From CAYFTL01 sp964346145 (GTDB lineage Bacteria > Bacillota > Clostridia > Christensenellales > Aristaeellaceae): DNA of 64,000 bases. Position 1 is the stretch's first letter, and the number at the start of each line of letters is the position of its first letter. A program made the translations under genes and the position numbers. Where the stretch lies: the NCBI GenBank assembly GCA_964346145.1, contig CAYFTL010000006.1, positions 10,768-74,767 of the forward strand, given 5' to 3'. Positions 63,106 through 64,000 of this stretch are shown here, piece by piece. The notes under the pieces were generated by a model. That model did no database searches. It had not been told where the DNA came from and worked only from the letters and a program-made list of their open reading frames with translations.

Positions 63106-64000
63106 ATGAAAAAACTACTCTGTTTGTTGCTTACAATGGTGCTCACGATGGGTCTAATGTCCACTGTCACTTTTGCCGAGGATGACCTATCCGAAGAAGT
63201 CCATCTCAAATGGGTTATGATCGGCGCTAAACCAATCGACCTGGATGTGGTACAAGAGGCCATGAATCAATTGACCAAAGAAAAGATTAATACGACGTTT
63301 GAAATGATCTTTTATGACTGGGGCGAATACAATGACAAGGCTGGCCTCGCCATCCAGACGGGCGAAGATTTCGATTTGATTTTCACTTGCTCTTGGGCGG
63401 CGAATTATGCACAATACGCCAAGCAGGGTGCATTCGTCCGTATGGATGACCCCGACAACAATCTTCTGGAAAAATATGCAACAGATACGCTTGCTCTAAT
63501 CAATCCATCTTTCTTAGAAGGCTCCAAAATCGACGGTGGAAACTATGCGTTGCCGACCAACAAAGAGCTAGGATTCCAATCGGTTTGGAATATCAATAAG
63601 GCTGTTGCCGATAAATATGGGATTAAAAAGGAAGATTTCACAACCTTTGATGCATTGGAGCCATTGCTTAAGCAAGTCAAAGAGGAAGGCATTGAGAGCG
63701 TATTTGGCATTGAGTACGATCCAGACAACCCCGCCGATACCGATACCACCGTGGTTGTACTCCCCAAGACTGAAGACTTTAAGAATTATGTCCTCAAAGC
63801 GCGCGAGTACTACTTGGCGGGATATATCAACCCCGATGGTCCGACAAGCCATACTGAAGTTAGCGACACGAAAAAAAAAAATGGGGAATGGTTGGTGGGC
63901 GCATATCACTACATGCCGCTTAACGAGCTGGCAAACAGCCTAAGCCTAGGATATACAGTTGAAGTACAGCCGATCCATACCCCCATTACTGCCACTTGGT
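63106..64000 (+). CDS. Carbohydrate ABC transporter substrate-binding protein, cut by the window end
   Basis: An open frame of 298 codons with no stop before the window ends. Signal peptide at about 1-24, ending FAE; no lipobox cysteine. The mature part (HLKWVMIGAKPIDLD) is typical of the LplA/YtcQ binding proteins. An 11-A run near 63871-63881 falls inside the gene. TAAGGAGG precedes the ATG. It is the third gene of the LplB/YtcP operon. Confidence 0.92.
   Translation, partial: MKKLLCLLLTMVLTMGLMSTVTFAEDDLSEEVHLKWVMIGAKPIDLDVVQEAMNQLTKEKINTTFEMIFYDWGEYNDKAGLAIQTGEDFDLIFTCSWAANYAQYAKQGAFVRMDDPDNNLLEKYATDTLALINPSFLEGSKIDGGNYALPTNKELGFQSVWNINKAVADKYGIKKEDFTTFDALEPLLKQVKEEGIESVFGIEYDPDNPADTDTTVVVLPKTEDFKNYVLKAREYYLAGYINPDGPTSHTEVSDTKKKNGEWLVGAYHYMPLNELANSLSLGYTVEVQPIHTPITATW

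Noticed and set aside
63605..63943. A plus frame of 112 codons inside the binding-protein gene
   Set aside because: It is out of frame with the much longer reading frame from 63106, which has a signal peptide and strong ribosome-binding site.

Overview
The window looks like a chromosomal segment of an uncultured Bacillota, probably a Clostridia-class gut or anaerobic-environment bacterium. Support comes from WhiA with RapZ and a Crh-like HPr, Soj/Spo0J-type ParAB, a DnaD plus DnaC/DnaI-like helicase-loader pair, PgpH, the phoH-pgpH-ybeY-era-recO block, a stand-alone rubredoxin, an XRE-cupin regulator ahead of potABCD, and strong GGAGG ribosome-binding sites. No rRNA, tRNA, CRISPR array, prophage or insertion sequence was recognised. 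TTG and GTG starts are common; I corrected many starts to the codon best placed behind a Shine-Dalgarno sequence.

Layout. 1-3 kb: MATE exporter and a PepC-type peptidase, convergent over a perfect hairpin. 3-9 kb (minus): a DUF4091 protein, then a cell-envelope and regulation cluster (manA, murB, rapZ, whiA, Crh-like HPr) that lacks glmR/yvcK. 9-12.5 kb: glyoxalase-like and metallo-hydrolase genes, then a Cas4/RecB-like nuclease fused to an XPD/DinG-type helicase. 12.5-16 kb: citramalate synthase, parA and parB. 16-19.5 kb (minus): a three-gene catabolic cluster (UroD/MetE-like protein, Asp-box sialidase-like protein, NanA/DapA-like aldolase). 19.7-22.8 kb (minus): dnaD-dnaC-ybaK. 22.9-28.7 kb: DUF1848 protein, sugar isomerase plus MFS pair, frameshifted GNAT gene, tyrosine phosphatase, phosphofructokinase.

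28.8-35.6 kb (minus): CBM9-like protein, rubredoxin, and the compact operon phoH-pgpH-[ybeY::cdd fusion]-era-recO. 36-41 kb: small secreted protein, flavodoxin-like protein, isomerase plus HAD pair, and a secreted protein with three YARHG domains. 41.5-47 kb: an oligopeptide ABC importer with its binding protein (oppA) divergent from oppBCDF. 47-49.6 kb: Gph-like HAD and a GH51 arabinofuranosidase. 49.7-54 kb (minus): XRE-cupin regulator and potABCD polyamine importer. 54-59 kb: methyltransferase, small membrane proteins and the MgtA magnesium ATPase. 59-64 kb: degenerate RadC, FtsB/DivIC-like protein, and an LplB/YtcP-type carbohydrate ABC operon that runs off the window.

Together the genes describe a heterotroph importing peptides, polyamines and oligosaccharides, with ordinary housekeeping blocks between them. 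No single locus is clearly a new system. The most distinctive points are the YbeY-cytidine deaminase fusion, the HPr paralogue with Ser in place of the catalytic His, the RadC homologue without its metal-binding motif, the four-domain DnaD protein, the UroD/sialidase/aldolase cluster, and the small ORFs flanking mgtA.
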